Origin: Streptomyces sp. NBC_01296
GTDB lineage: Bacteria > Actinomycetota > Actinomycetes > Streptomycetales > Streptomycetaceae
Reading direction: 5' to 3'
DNA: 64,000 nt
Assembly: GCF_035984415.1 (NCBI RefSeq)
Contig: NZ_CP130720.1
Coordinates: 3,410,001-3,474,000, forward strand
Part shown: positions 62,948-64,000 of the stretch, in pieces
Layout: each line of letters opens with the position of its first letter
Numbering within the stretch: position 1 is the first letter of the stretch
Position numbers and translations under genes: made by a program
Notes under the pieces: model-generated
Told to the model about the DNA's origin: nothing
The model's input: only the letters and a program-made list of their open reading frames with translations
Databases searched by the model: none

Positions 62948-63631
62948 CTACCCATGGCCGGTCACCCCTGGACGGGCCGTTCCCAGCCAGCGCGCTATCG
63001 CCTCGCTGCGGCTCGTGCTCTGGAGCTTCGCGAAGATGCGGTTGATGTGGTTCTTGACCGTCTTCTCGCTGATGAAGCAGGTGGCCGCGATCTGCTGGTT
63101 GCTCATCCCGGACGCGATCAGATCCATGATCTCCACCTCCCTCGAACTCAGGCCGAAGAGAACCGAGTTGTGCAGTCGCTCAGGAGAGCGTGCCACAGAT
63201 CGTTGCGGTTGCGAAGAGGTCCGGAGGTTGGCGAGGAGCGCGCTCGCCGCCGTCGTCGTGAAGTGGGCCCGGCCCTCGCGGACGTCGCGGACGGCTCGGA
63301 CCAGGTCCTCGGGCGTGAATTCGCCGTGGACCAGGTAGCCTCCCGCGCCCAGGAGGAGGGATTCTCGGACGATCTCCGATTCCTGGCTGTACGTCAGCAT
63401 CAGTACGGGCGCCAGCTGTACGAGGTGCGGCAGCGCCGAGATGCCGTCGACGCCCGGCATGCGGACGTCCAGCAGGATCACGTCCGGGGCGTGCCGGCGG
63501 GTGAGGCTGAGGGCCTCGCGGCCGTCCGATGCCTGGGCCACCACCTCCAGGTCCCCGGCCGTGGCCAAGAGGGCCGACAGGCCCGCCCGTACGACCGGGT
63601 TGTCGTCGGCGATCAGGACGCGGAGCGGCAT
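62948..63631 (-). CDS. LuxR/NarL-family response regulator
   Basis: A 227-residue regulator. Receiver domain with acidic pocket ADD (9-10), phospho-acceptor Asp55 in VILLDVRMPG and Lys-type switch residues further on; a linker; then a C-terminal LuxR helix-turn-helix (LSSREVEIMDLIASGMSNQQIAATCFISEKTVKNHINRIFAKL). Starts at ATG 63631 (or GTG 63634) overlapping the stop of the upstream sensor kinase, with GGGGAG at good spacing. The Flp-TadG-OmpA genes start 110 bases downstream and are likely targets. Confidence 0.95.
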   Translation of the reverse strand: MPLRVLIADDNPVVRAGLSALLATAGDLEVVAQASDGREALSLTRRHAPDVILLDVRMPGVDGISALPHLVQLAPVLMLTYSQESEIVRESLLLGAGGYLVHGEFTPEDLVRAVRDVREGRAHFTTTAASALLANLRTSSQPQRSVARSPERLHNSVLFGLSSREVEIMDLIASGMSNQQIAATCFISEKTVKNHINRIFAKLQSTSRSEAIARWLGTARPGVTGHG

Positions 63632-64000
63632 CACGGGCTCCCCTCCGGGGTCAGGGCCACGAGCGGGAGGTCCAGGCGGACGAGGGTTCCGGGGCCGGAC
63701 GGCCGGGCTCCGATGTGGAGGCGGGCGCCGATCGACGCCGCGCGTTCCGTCATCCCGAGCAGCCCGAAGCGGCCCCTGCGGCGTCGGGCATCGGGCGGGA
63801 GGCCGCAGCCGTTGTCCTCGATGGTCAGGGTGAGGTCCCTCGCGTCCACCGCCGCCTTGACCGTCACGCGCGAGGCTCCCGCGTGGCGGCGGGCGTTCTC
63901 CAGGGCCTCCGAGGCGACCGCCAGGAGGTGGTGCGCCACTGCGGAGGGGAGCACGGGGAGGACCCCCTCCGTACGGAGCTCCGCGTCCGCGCCGACCAGG
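63631..64000 (-). CDS. two-component sensor histidine kinase (C-terminal part)
   Basis: Only the end of the gene is in the window; it continues past base 64000. The visible 120 residues are the HATPase_c domain of the NarX/DesK-type class: N-box VASEALENARRHAGAS, G1 box DNGCGLP, and GLLGMTERAASIGARL. The stop overlaps the response-regulator start, a standard coupled pair. The sensing domain is not visible, so the signal is unknown. Confidence 0.93.
   Translation of the reverse strand, partial: LVGADAELRTEGVLPVLPSAVAHHLLAVASEALENARRHAGASRVTVKAAVDARDLTLTIEDNGCGLPPDARRRRGRFGLLGMTERAASIGARLHIGARPSGPGTLVRLDLPLVALTPEGSP

Overview
The window is a 64 kb piece of a high-GC actinobacterial chromosome, almost certainly Streptomyces or a close relative. 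Codons are strongly GC-biased at the third position. Marker families are those of Streptomyces: a WhiB-like regulator, SpoIIE-type phosphatase, DUF397/DUF5753 pair, DUF6542, DUF4245 and DUF1707. The run xseA-xseB ... glpX-whiB-like-DUF1707-fumarase-fumC is a conserved core-chromosome order in that genus. Most of the window is housekeeping or conserved accessory DNA. Genes are mostly single or in pairs, and many are closed by perfect GC-rich hairpins.

Region by region. 1-9182: the end of a secreted SMP-30-like beta-propeller, an SNF2-type helicase, a blue-copper lipoprotein divergent from an ECF sigma/anti-sigma pair, and a secreted M36 metalloprotease with PKD repeats. 9183-11424: a small accessory patch holding a truncated ORF, a Uma2-family protein and a Phd/RelE-type toxin-antitoxin pair. 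It is interspersed with three copies of a sequence that is also the 3' end of ychF, which looks like scars of integrated elements. 11425-20701: ychF, polyphosphate glucokinase, ispH, an APC permease, exonuclease VII (xseAB), a nitroreductase-like protein, DUF4245 and glpX. 20793-30158: a WhiB-like protein, DUF1707, both a class I (Fe-S) and a class II fumarase, secreted proteins, a GDPD and a DUF402 protein.

30411-39042: a SpoIIE-type phosphatase fused to an anti-sigma-like ATPase, a class A penicillin-binding protein, an SPFH/ribbon-helix-helix gene pair under a perfect palindrome, and the peroxide-stress unit oxyR/ahpC-ahpD. 39137-46959: an AI-2E-type permease, a secreted transglycosylase with a long folded leader, a PIN-PhoH ATPase, a cis-prenyltransferase, an aldo/keto reductase and a prepilin peptidase. 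47032-58105: DUF192, SMI1/KNR4, an orphan sugar-binding lipoprotein, a beta-lactamase-type hydrolase, a polysaccharide deacetylase, a TetR-controlled DHA2 efflux pump and a HATPase/XRE/DUF397 trio. 58207-64000: an alpha/beta hydrolase, a DUF1348/TetR pair with twin operators, and a minus-strand series running sensor kinase, LuxR-type regulator, Flp pilin, TadE/TadG-like protein, lipoprotein and OmpA-like protein.

The most unusual signals are the repeated ychF-end sequences at 9.4-11.4 kb, the Flp/TadG/OmpA locus behind a two-component system, the SPFH-RHH operon with its 16-bp palindrome, and the pseudoknot-like leader of the transglycosylase gene. At least eight genes carry a TANNNT box five to seven bases before the start codon, as expected for leaderless transcripts. 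No rRNA, tRNA, CRISPR array or intact integrase/transposase was seen.
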